Part shown: piece after piece, positions 27,837 through 35,530 of the stretch
Position numbering within the stretch: position 1 is the stretch's first letter
Layout of the letters: each line of letters begins with the position of its first letter
Assembly (NCBI RefSeq): GCF_003122205.1
Contig: NZ_QEYE01000009.1
Coordinates: 62,001 to 126,000, forward strand
Direction of reading: 5' to 3'
DNA: 64,000 nt
From: Maritimibacter sp. 55A14
GTDB lineage: Bacteria > Pseudomonadota > Alphaproteobacteria > Rhodobacterales > Rhodobacteraceae
Position numbers and translations under genes: made by a program
Notes under the pieces: generated by a model
Database searches by the model: none
The model's input: the letters and a program-made list of their open reading frames with translations, nothing else
What the model was told of the DNA's origin: nothing

Positions 27837-28744
27837 AGAATTTCAACCCGCCCGAGTTGCGCCGCGCATTTGGCCGTTTCATGACCGGTGTCACCGTGGT
27901 CACGACCCGCTCGCCCGATGGAACGCCAGTGGGGTTCACGGCAAATTCGTTCACCTCGGTGTCGCTCGACCCGGCCCTCTTGCTGGTCTGTCCGGGCAAG
28001 TTCCTGTCGTCGTTCGACGCCTTTAATGGCGCCACGCATTTCGCGGTCAGCATTCTGGCCGAAGGGCAGGAGGACGTCTCGAACACCTTCGCCAGCTTTA
28101 AGGGGGACCGCTTCGCCAGGGTGCCGCATGACTTCGACCTGCATGGCATCCCGTTCATTCGCGGCGCCGTGGCGCGGTTTTCCTGTGCGACGCATCAAGC
28201 GATCCCCGCCGGCGATCATTCGATCCTTCTGGGCGAGGTCATGGACTTCGATCATGGCGGCGACTCCGGCCTGGGCTATGCCGAGGGGCGCTATTTCAGC
28301 CTCGGGCTGGAGCGGGCGGCAAGCGAGAGCATCACGCACGGTGCGGTTGTCGGGGCAATCATAGAAACCCCGGCGGGTATCCTCCTGGAAGAGACACCCG
28401 GAGGCCTGCGCCCGCCCCAGATCACCGCGCAGGGGCGGTCCAACCAGTTGGAATGCCTGGCCAAAGGACTCGCCGCGCGCAGGATAGAAGCAGAGCTTGG
28501 GCGTATCTATTCGGCCTTCGACGACCGCGGGCTTTCGGCGCATCACACCTATGTTCTGGCCACGGGCGCCGCGCCGCGCGAGACCGGCCCATGGCGTTGC
28601 GTCGCGCCCGCCGATCTTCCCGCGCTCGAATACACGACGCCGGCCATCGCGACGATGATGGCCCGCTTTGCCCTCGAAACCTGGACCCGGTCCTTCACGC
28701 TGTATCTCGGCGATGAAGGCGCGGGCGACACGCATCGAACTTGA
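27833..28744 (+). CDS. Flavin reductase with C-terminal extension
   Basis: In this 303-residue protein residues 1-160 are a typical short-chain flavin reductase (HpaC/NtaB-like): FGRFMTGVTVVTT, FTANSFTSVSLDPALLLVC and GRYFSLGLE. They would supply reduced FMN or FAD to the monooxygenase encoded next. Residues about 165-300 are an added domain, starting GAVVGAIIETPAGILLEE and vaguely Nudix-like, not needed for flavin reduction. It could bind a nucleotide or effector. ATG 27833 overlaps the hydrolase stop (ATGA). Confidence 0.88.
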   Translation: MKNFNPPELRRAFGRFMTGVTVVTTRSPDGTPVGFTANSFTSVSLDPALLLVCPGKFLSSFDAFNGATHFAVSILAEGQEDVSNTFASFKGDRFARVPHDFDLHGIPFIRGAVARFSCATHQAIPAGDHSILLGEVMDFDHGGDSGLGYAEGRYFSLGLERAASESITHGAVVGAIIETPAGILLEETPGGLRPPQITAQGRSNQLECLAKGLAARRIEAELGRIYSAFDDRGLSAHHTYVLATGAAPRETGPWRCVAPADLPALEYTTPAIATMMARFALETWTRSFTLYLGDEGAGDTHRT

Positions 28745-28755
28745 AAGGAGACCCC

Positions 28756-29790
28756 ATGGAGTTCTCGCTATTCGCGCATGTGGAGCGCCTGACCCCCGAT
28801 CAGCCGCATGATGTACTTTACAAGGACTTCCTTGACCTCTGCAAAATGGCCGACGAGGGCGGAATGCGTGCGATCTGGACCGGCGAACATCACGGGATGG
28901 AATTCACCATCGCGCCGAACCCGTTCCTGCCGCTGGTCGATCTGGCGCATCACACCAAAAACATCCGCCTGGGCACCGGCACGGTGATCGCGCCCTTCTG
29001 GCACCCGATCCGACTGGCCGGAGAGGCCGCCTCGGCCGATCAGATTACAGGTGGACGGATCGAGTTGGGCATCGCGCGTGGAGCCTATAGCTATGAATAT
29101 GAGCGGTTGATGCCGGGACTCGATGCCTGGGACGCCGGCCAGCGGATGCGCGAAATGGCCCCGCTTGTGCCGCAGCTCTGGAAAGGCGATTGCTCCCACA
29201 AGGGCAGTTACTTCGAGTTTCCATCCACCACGTCCACCCCGAAGCCTGTTCAGCCCGATGGGCCGCCGATCTGGATTGCCGCGCGCGATCCCAACAGCCA
29301 CGAATTCGGCGTGCAGAACGGGTTCAACATCCAGGTGACGCCGCTGTGGCAGGGCATGGACGAGGTGGAAACCCTGATGGGCCGCTTCAATGCCGCCTGT
29401 GATGGCTACGACGGCCCACGTCCCAAGATCATGCTGCTGCAGCACACCTATGTCGGCTCCGATGCCGATGACGTGTCACGCGCGGCGCGCGACATCGCGC
29501 GCTATTACGCCTATTTCTTTGCCTGGTTCAAGAATGGGCGGCCCGTAAGCCAGGGCCTGATCGAGACCCTGTCTGAGTCCGAGATCGCCGCCAACGACAT
29601 GATCGCGCCGGACAAGCTGCAGCGCGATCTGGTCTTTGGTACCAAGCAGGATGTGATTGACCGGCTCAAGCGTTACGAAGACCTTGGTTACGACGAATTC
29701 GCCTTCTGGGTCGATTCCGGAATGGAGACCGCGCGCAAACGCGCCTCGCTGGCGCGCTTCATCGACGACGTGATGCCCGCATTTCAGTGA
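28756..29790 (+). CDS. Luciferase-like (LLM class) flavin-dependent monooxygenase
   Basis: The 344-residue TIM-barrel protein belongs to the bacterial-luciferase family. Characteristic segments are MEFSLFAHVER, IWTGEHHGMEF, RLGTGTVIAPFWHPIRLA, GGRIELGIARGAY and FGTKQDVIDRL. It would use reduced flavin from the preceding reductase and O2 to oxidise an organic substrate. AAAGGAG precedes ATG 28756. Related two-component systems open pyridine- or pyrimidine-type rings or desulfonate alkanesulfonates. The aldehyde dehydrogenase 7 bp downstream indicates an aldehyde product. Confidence 0.9.
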   Translation: MEFSLFAHVERLTPDQPHDVLYKDFLDLCKMADEGGMRAIWTGEHHGMEFTIAPNPFLPLVDLAHHTKNIRLGTGTVIAPFWHPIRLAGEAASADQITGGRIELGIARGAYSYEYERLMPGLDAWDAGQRMREMAPLVPQLWKGDCSHKGSYFEFPSTTSTPKPVQPDGPPIWIAARDPNSHEFGVQNGFNIQVTPLWQGMDEVETLMGRFNAACDGYDGPRPKIMLLQHTYVGSDADDVSRAARDIARYYAYFFAWFKNGRPVSQGLIETLSESEIAANDMIAPDKLQRDLVFGTKQDVIDRLKRYEDLGYDEFAFWVDSGMETARKRASLARFIDDVMPAFQ

Positions 29791-29796
29791 GGACCA

Positions 29797-31275
29797 ATGG
29801 AACAGAAGCCGCATTACCAGCTTTTCATAGATGGCCACTGGACTGAAGGCGCCAAGGGACAAGTCATGGCCTCGACCAATCCGGCCACGGGCGGGGAATG
29901 GGCCAGCTTCGCCTGCGCTGCGCCCGAGGACGTAAACCGCGCGGTGCGCGCCGGAATGCGGGCGCTTAATGACCCGGCGTGGCGCGACATGACCCAGACA
30001 GCCCGCGGCAAACTCCTCTACCGTCTGGCCAATCTGATCGAGGAAAACGCCCGGCATCTCGGCCGGATCGAGACCACCGACAGTGGCAAGCTCCTGGCCG
30101 AAACCGCCAGCCAGACCGCCTATGTCGCGGATTACTACCGTTATTACGCGGGTCTTGCGGACAAGATCGAAGGTGCGGTGCTGCCCATCGACAAACCGGA
30201 CATGCATGTGTTCACACGGCGCATGCCGATCGGGGTGGTGGCGGCCATCGTGCCCTGGAACGCGCAGATGTTCCTGACTGCGACCAAGCTGGGCCCGGCG
30301 CTGGCGGCGGGGTGTGCGGTGGTGCTCAAGGCCTCGGAGATGGCGCCTGCGCCGATGTTCGAACTGGCGCGGCTGATCGATCAGGCGGGTTTTCCGCCCG
30401 GTGTGGTCTCGGTCATCACCGGGGATGCCGAGAACTGCGCCATTCCGTTGACGCGCCATCCCGACGTGGACCGGATCGCCTTTACCGGCGGCCCCGAGAC
30501 GGCGCGCCACGTGGTGCGTAATTCGGCCGAGAATTTCGCCGTCACCACGCTGGAACTGGGCGGGAAATCCCCGATCCTGGTGTTCGAGGATGCCGATCTG
30601 GACGGCGCCGCCAACGGGCTGATCGCGGGAAATTTCGGGGCGTCGGGGCAAAGCTGCGTCGCGGGGTCGCGCGGACTGGTGCAACGCTCGATCTTCGACG
30701 AACTGGCGCAGCGGATCGAGGAGAAGACAGCGGGGATCGTCGTCGGCGACCCGCTTTCGCCCGAAACCCATGTCGGCCCGCTTTGCACCCAGGCACAGGT
30801 GCAGCGGATCGAAGAGACGCTCGAAACCGCCCGCTCGCAGGGCGCAACAATCCGGTTTGGCGGCGCGGCGCTCGATCGTCCGGGCACGTACATGGCGCCG
30901 ACCCTTGTTGAATGCGCGGGTCCTGACACCGCAACGCTCAGCGTTGAAATGTTCGGTCCGGTCATGTCGCTTCTGCCCTTCGACACCGAGCAAGAGGCGA
31001 TCGATCTGGCCAACAGCACGCCCTACGGCCTCGGCTCCGGCGTCTTCACGCAGAACCTGGCGCGTGCGCATCGCGTGTCCGACCGGCTGCGGGCGGGGAT
31101 CTGCTGGATCAACACCTACCGCGCCATTTCCCCGATCGCGCCATTTGGCGGTTTCAACCAGTCCGGATACGGGCGGGAAGCGGGGATCGAGGCGGTGCTG
31201 GACTATACAAGAACCAAGACGACTTGGATCAGCACATCCGAAACGCCCATGGCGAATCCGTTTGTCATGCGCTAA
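29797..31275 (+). CDS. NAD(P)-dependent aldehyde dehydrogenase
   Basis: The 492-residue protein is a full-length aldehyde dehydrogenase: coenzyme segment PWNAQMFL, catalytic Glu253 in LELGGKSP and Cys287 in GQSCVAGSR, and the late motif EMFGPV. It oxidises an aldehyde to the acid. It is the last gene of the operon starting at 26483, 7 bp after the monooxygenase. It is probably the step feeding the cleaved product into central metabolism. The substrate is not identifiable from sequence. Confidence 0.92.
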   Translation: MEQKPHYQLFIDGHWTEGAKGQVMASTNPATGGEWASFACAAPEDVNRAVRAGMRALNDPAWRDMTQTARGKLLYRLANLIEENARHLGRIETTDSGKLLAETASQTAYVADYYRYYAGLADKIEGAVLPIDKPDMHVFTRRMPIGVVAAIVPWNAQMFLTATKLGPALAAGCAVVLKASEMAPAPMFELARLIDQAGFPPGVVSVITGDAENCAIPLTRHPDVDRIAFTGGPETARHVVRNSAENFAVTTLELGGKSPILVFEDADLDGAANGLIAGNFGASGQSCVAGSRGLVQRSIFDELAQRIEEKTAGIVVGDPLSPETHVGPLCTQAQVQRIEETLETARSQGATIRFGGAALDRPGTYMAPTLVECAGPDTATLSVEMFGPVMSLLPFDTEQEAIDLANSTPYGLGSGVFTQNLARAHRVSDRLRAGICWINTYRAISPIAPFGGFNQSGYGREAGIEAVLDYTRTKTTWISTSETPMANPFVMR

Positions 31276-31480
31276 CCGTGTCGCCCTGCGCCCGGAACGT
31301 CCGCATGGCGGCGGTTCGGCGACTCTCACGCTATGACGAAGGGAGGCAGAGCACTGACCGATGACATTCGCGATGTGCTCGACCGGTTCGAGCGCGTTAG
31401 AGTCGGGTTCATGCGATTAGGGAGTTTCATCAGAGATGGGGTGGAGTGTCCATCGGACCGGGGGAACTTACTCCATTCCA

Positions 31481-32275
31481 TCAATGTCGCGTGGCGAAGA
31501 CCTTGATGGAAGAGGCGATCAGAATGAGCCCCAGGGCGAGCTTCAATATCCAGGGCGCCAAAATGCCGGCGGCCAGTCCGCCCGCGATGGCGCCGATGAC
31601 CGATCCAACCCCCATCGGCGCGGCGATCGCGCGGAGGTCGGTGTTCGCCGGAAACGCACCGAGGCGAACATAGCGCCACAAAGCAGTGGGTACGAGCACG
31701 ATCGAGACGAGTATGCTCGCAGTTCCGGCCGTCGTCACGTCCGCCCCGAAGATGAAGATGAAGGCGGGGATGAGCAATTCGCCCCCGGCGATTCCGAGCA
31801 GTGCCGCCGCAGCACCGATGATGAGCCCCAAGGCGATGCCGACGGCCAGCCGCGCCAGCGCCTCGGCGGGGGCCAAGCCAGCTGGTTCGTTCGGAAGGAA
31901 CGCTTCAACGACCAGCAATAGTCCGATCGCCACCAGCAGGCCGGCAAGCAGCCGCGACAGCCGATGGTCCGACATGCGCGCCAAGACCCCCGCGCCCCAG
32001 AGCGCGCTCGGGATGCCGCCGATGATCAGGCCGACGAGTTCCGGCAGCAGCGATTGTAGCGGGGTTAAGGAAAGGCTGGCGCTGCGGCCGACGAACGCGG
32101 CGACGAGGGTGACGAGGCTGACGAAAAGGTTCATCGGCACCGCCGCCTTCGGGCTCATTTTCAGAACACCCACGAGGACCGGCAGGCGGAACTCGGCGCC
32201 GCCCAGGCCGATGAGACCGCCGAGCGCACCAATGGTGCCGCCGCTAAAGACGCTGACGATCGCTCTCCGGGCCAT
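31481..32275 (-). CDS. TauE/SafE family anion permease
   Basis: The 264-residue membrane protein has about eight transmembrane helices and the TauE/SafE repeat pattern (GGTIGALGGLIGLGGAEFRLP near the N-terminus; LLGIAGGELLIPAF in the second half). Family members export sulfite or other oxyanions. Its ATG directly abuts the modC stop, so it is the fourth gene of the mod operon. Co-transcription with a molybdate importer is unusual and suggests handling of a related oxyanion such as sulfite, or release of excess. That is inference. Confidence 0.87.
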   Translation of the reverse strand: MARRAIVSVFSGGTIGALGGLIGLGGAEFRLPVLVGVLKMSPKAAVPMNLFVSLVTLVAAFVGRSASLSLTPLQSLLPELVGLIIGGIPSALWGAGVLARMSDHRLSRLLAGLLVAIGLLLVVEAFLPNEPAGLAPAEALARLAVGIALGLIIGAAAALLGIAGGELLIPAFIFIFGADVTTAGTASILVSIVLVPTALWRYVRLGAFPANTDLRAIAAPMGVGSVIGAIAGGLAAGILAPWILKLALGLILIASSIKVFATRH

Positions 32276-33391
32276 TCAGCCGGCCTCCGCGGCGGCGGGC
32301 GGTGTCATCAGGTGAATGCCTTCGGCGAGCAGCGAGACCGCCGCCTCGACACCCTCGGCGATGCCATTGCGTCGCGCCACATGCAGCGGCACCGAGAAAT
32401 GAAGCGGCAGCCCCGGATCGTTGCGGGGGCGTAGCGTCAGATGCGCCGTCTGTCCGATCACCAGCATGGTTTCGATGATTCCCGGCACCGGGTTTTCATG
32501 CTCGCCGCGTGACGGCCGATCGCGGCGGTGAAGCAACACGAAGCCGTCGGGAACAGCCCAGGAGACCTTCTGGCCGGGCGCCAGATCGGACCTCGCGGCA
32601 GCCTCGATTTTTCGGCCGCTCCATTCGATGATCGTCCGGGCGCTCCGGTCATGCCCGACAACCGTACCCTGAAACAGGTTGCGGAGACCGACCAGCCGAG
32701 CGACCTCGGCCGAGGCCGGCCGGGTCGTCACCTCTTCGGGCCGCCCGGCCTGGAGCGTTCGGCCATGATGCAGCACGGCCATCCGGTCCGCGAGCATGAC
32801 CGCTTCATCAAGGTCATGGGTGACCAGGACCACCGGCATGTTGAGCGCCCGGCGGAGTTCGGCAATCTCGCGGTAAAGCCGCTGACGCGTCGCCGTGTCG
32901 ACTGCGGAGAACGGCTCGTCGAGAAGCAGGACCTTGGGTGCGCGGGCCAAGGCCCGCGCCACCGCCACGCGTTGTTGCTGGCCGCCGGAGAGCTCCGCAG
33001 GGCGCCGTCGCTCAAGGCCCGACAGGTGGACGAGTTCCAGAAGCTTACGGGCACGCGCGTCTTGCTCACGGGCCGGAAGGCGACCCATCGCCGTCATCAC
33101 GTTGCCCAGCGCCGTCATATGCGGGAACAGGGCATAGCTCTGGAACACCATGCCGACAGCGCGGCGCTGCGGGGACACATGAATCCCTTCGGCATCGGAG
33201 AACCATGTCTCATCGTTCACACGAACTGTCCCGTGCTGGGGCCGGTAGGTGCCGGCAATCGATCTGAGAATCGTCGACTTTCCGCTCCCCGACGGCCCGA
33301 CCAAGGCCAAAACCTCGCCGGTCGCGCAGGAAAAGGACGCCGCCAGGGGGATCGGCGCATCCTGTCCAAGGTCGACGGAGAGACCGTTCAT
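32276..33391 (-). CDS. modC: Molybdate ABC transporter ATP-binding protein
   Basis: In this 371-residue ATPase the Walker A is GPSGSGKST, the signature [15 protein letters not shown], the Walker [13 protein letters not shown], and the switch His is in [12 protein letters not shown]-terminal region (about 230-365) includes a TOBE-like regulatory domain, as in ModC/CysA proteins. It energises uptake through ModB. The start overlaps the modB stop by four bases (ATGA). Confidence 0.93.
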   Translation of the reverse strand: MNGLSVDLGQDAPIPLAASFSCATGEVLALVGPSGSGKSTILRSIAGTYRPQHGTVRVNDETWFSDAEGIHVSPQRRAVGMVFQSYALFPHMTALGNVMTAMGRLPAREQDARARKLLELVHLSGLERRRPAELSGGQQQRVAVARALARAPKVLLLDEPFSAVDTATRQRLYREIAELRRALNMPVVLVTHDLDEAVMLADRMAVLHHGRTLQAGRPEEVTTRPASAEVARLVGLRNLFQGTVVGHDRSARTIIEWSGRKIEAAARSDLAPGQKVSWAVPDGFVLLHRRDRPSRGEHENPVPGIIETMLVIGQTAHLTLRPRNDPGLPLHFSVPLHVARRNGIAEGVEAAVSLLAEGIHLMTPPAAAEAG

Positions 33392-34065
33392 GGCGCTCTC
33401 CCGAGACGCCGCCCGACGCGGGAGGACAGCCAGAACGTCACCGTGATGGTGAAGAGCGAAATCGCCATCAGCACGGCCGACATGATCCCGGCGCTGCGGT
33501 CGTCGAAGGCCTGCACGCGATCATAGATCGCAATGGCGACGGTTTTCGTCTCTCCCGGAATGGAACCGCCGAGCATCAGGACGATGCCGAACTCGCCGAG
33601 CGTGTGGGCGAAGGTCAGCACCATTGCCGTCATCAGGCCCGGCCAGGCAAGCGGCAGTTCGATTTTCCACAGGGACTTCATCGGGCCGAGGCCGCAACAG
33701 GCGGCGGCTTCGCGGACGTCATTCGGGATCGCCTCGAATCCTCGCTGCGCGGGTTGGATGGCGAAAGGCATGTTGAAGATGACCGAGGCTACGACCAGCC
33801 CCTCGAAGGTAAAGACCAACTGGTGCCCGAAGGCCGCCTGCCAGAACTGTCCGATGGGAGAGGTCCCGCCGAAGGCGACGAGGAGGTAGAAGCCGAAGAC
33901 CGTCGGCGGCAGTACCAGCGGCAGCATGACCAGGGCTTCGGTGACGCCCTTGCCGCGAAACTCCCGATAGGCGAGGAGCCGTCCGGCGAACACTGCGACC
34001 GGGAGGAGGAGCGCCACCGTCCAGCCCGCCAGGCGCAGCGACAGCCAGAGCGCCGTCCAGTCCAT
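33388..34065 (-). CDS. modB: Molybdate ABC transporter permease
   Basis: The 225-residue inner-membrane permease has five to six helices and the ABC-permease cytoplasmic loop (EAAACCGLGPMKSLWKIELPLAWPG region, residues about 135-160). LPLVLPPTVFGFYLL and LGEFGIVLMLGGSIPGETKT are typical of ModB. It lies between modA (3-bp gap) and modC (overlap). Confidence 0.93.
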   Translation of the reverse strand: MDWTALWLSLRLAGWTVALLLPVAVFAGRLLAYREFRGKGVTEALVMLPLVLPPTVFGFYLLVAFGGTSPIGQFWQAAFGHQLVFTFEGLVVASVIFNMPFAIQPAQRGFEAIPNDVREAAACCGLGPMKSLWKIELPLAWPGLMTAMVLTFAHTLGEFGIVLMLGGSIPGETKTVAIAIYDRVQAFDDRSAGIMSAVLMAISLFTITVTFWLSSRVGRRLGRAP

Positions 34066-34068
34066 GCC

Positions 34069-34863
34069 TCACTCTCCGGGAAGGACGAAGCCGTAACGTT
34101 TCATGACCTCTCTGGCCGACGGACCGTTGATATAGGCATAGAACGCTTCGGCGGTGGGACCGGCACCATTCAGCAAGGCCATGCGCTGCCGCAGTGGCTG
34201 ATGCCAGTCCTCGGGTATCAGTGCGTAGGTGCCGCGTGTTCTGACGCTCGGCGCCAGTGCCAACGAGTAGGCAATGATGCCGCCTTGGGCATTGCCCGAC
34301 AGCGCGAACTGCGCCGCCTGGCTGACGTTCTCGCCCAGCACGATATATGGTTGGAGCGCGTCCCAGAGGCCTTTGTGCCGGAGCGCTTCGCGCGCCCGCA
34401 TCCCGTAAGGTGCGTGGTCGGGATTGGCGATGGCGAAGCGGGTGATCTTGTCTTTGGAGAGCGCCGCAGCAAGGGTGTCGAGTTTGCCGTCAGCTTCAAG
34501 GGTCGAGCCGTTCGGCACCACCATCACCACCCGGCCCACCGCGTAGAGGTCGCCTTGGTTCCGGGTGAAACCGTCGCGATGGAGGTCGAAAATGAATTGC
34601 TCGTCAGCCGCCATGAATATCTGGAAAGGTGCGCCCGCGCGAATTTGTCGGGCGAAATTGCCAGTCGATCCCGTCGAAACCCGCACTTCCATGCCCGTCT
34701 CGGTTTCAAAGGCCGCGGCGATTTCTTCCACTGCGAACTGGAGATCCGAGGCGGCGGCGACCACCGGTGCATCGGTTTGGGCATTGGCGGCGGCAGGGAC
34801 CATGTACAGCGCCATTGCCAGACAGGTCGCGGCACTCCAAAGGCGCAAGGCTGACAATGGCAT
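34069..34863 (-). CDS. modA: Molybdate-binding periplasmic protein
   Basis: The 264-residue binding protein has a signal peptide (basic start, hydrophobic core to about residue 24, cleavage after ANA). The mature part shows ModA features: VVAAASDLQFAVEEI, STGSTGNFARQI, FMAADEQFI, AIANPDHAPYG and GIIAYSLAL. ATG 34863 was chosen because the signal peptide starts there and AGGGAGAG lies upstream; an open frame extends further 5' but lacks leader character. A perfect palindrome overlaps the ribosome site. Confidence 0.93.
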   Translation of the reverse strand: MPLSALRLWSAATCLAMALYMVPAAANAQTDAPVVAAASDLQFAVEEIAAAFETETGMEVRVSTGSTGNFARQIRAGAPFQIFMAADEQFIFDLHRDGFTRNQGDLYAVGRVVMVVPNGSTLEADGKLDTLAAALSKDKITRFAIANPDHAPYGMRAREALRHKGLWDALQPYIVLGENVSQAAQFALSGNAQGGIIAYSLALAPSVRTRGTYALIPEDWHQPLRQRMALLNGAGPTAEAFYAYINGPSAREVMKRYGFVLPGE

Positions 34864-34875
34864 TTTTCTTTCTCT

Positions 34876-34907
34876 CCCTCGATATGTGTGAGTGAACATA
34901 TCGAGGG
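34876..34907. promoter_or_regulatory. Perfect 12-bp-arm palindrome before modA (candidate ModE-type site)
   Basis: CCCTCGATATGT and ACATATCGAGGG flank an 8-base spacer. The inner CGATATGT...ACATATCG resembles the AT-rich dyad of ModE (Mo-box) operators that repress mod operons when molybdate is plentiful. The outer bases include the modA ribosome-binding GAGGG, so the dyad could also work as an RNA hairpin hiding it. Confidence 0.6.
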
Positions 34908-35530
34908 CTCGCGCTACTCGCAATCGTAATCTCCGCTTGGACATACCGGCCGTCTTGACGCGGAGTTCCGCAAATTCGCCTTCGATCGTCATGGCGGAAA
35001 GTGCCTCCGGCCATTTGGCCAATTGAGTGGACGAGGATTGTGGTGTGCCACGGCCTGGCCGCAGCCAGATGCCTGAAGAGCCATTCTGATCGTGTCAGTT
35101 ACATCGCCGGCCCGAATCGTTGTGCAGAATGTCCAAGTTATTGCGCCGCTTGCGGCATGGCCGGACTTTTTTCCTGGCTCGGTTGAACAGAGCCTTCTGA
35201 CGCGCCCCGGAAGAAGGCTCGTGCCAAGGCCGCTTCAGGTCGGTCGGGCGCGTTCTTCCGGTGGGTCGCGCAGTGGAAACATTCTGTTTCCCATCATGCG
35301 GTAGATCCGCGGGGGCGGATTGGCCTATTTTGGCGTCTGTGGGGGGGAGCGTTCGGCGTTTTTGTTCCTTTCATTTCATCAACGAGTTTCAGTGCTGCTT
35401 GGCAGGAGCAGTTGAGCGTCACCTCCACACGACGCCCGCTGCCGCTATCCGCGATATCGCGGGCCTCCCTTTATCCAATCCGAAAAATCGGGTTCAATTC
35501 CTCCCAACGATAAGAACGGGGGAGGTGACG
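34908..35530. other. Non-coding stretch between divergent mod and SLC13 genes
   Basis: No credible protein gene is seen in these 620 bp; the open frames have poor starts and irregular codon use. Three structures stand out: the mod palindrome at the left edge, a 14-bp perfect palindrome CCGCGATATCGCGG at 35449-35462, and a CCTCCC/GGGAGG pair (35500-35505 and 35520-35525) that could sequester the ribosome site of the SLC13 gene. Confidence 0.5.
35449..35462. promoter_or_regulatory. 14-bp perfect palindrome upstream of the SLC13 gene
   Basis: CCGCGATATCGCGG lies 69 bp before the ATG at 35531. It could be an operator for a dimeric regulator. No regulator gene is adjacent, so the assignment is tentative. 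Confidence 0.3.

Noticed and set aside
31333-31506. Possible 57-codon plus-strand gene starting MTKGGRALTDDIRDVL
   Set aside because: Third-position GC is lower than in neighbouring genes, the 3' end overlaps the TauE/SafE gene, and there is no domain support; I could not justify listing it.
35485-35510. T-arm-like GGTTCAATTCC suggesting a tRNA fragment or attachment site
   Set aside because: The flanking bases do not form a T-stem and no acceptor end or CCA is present.
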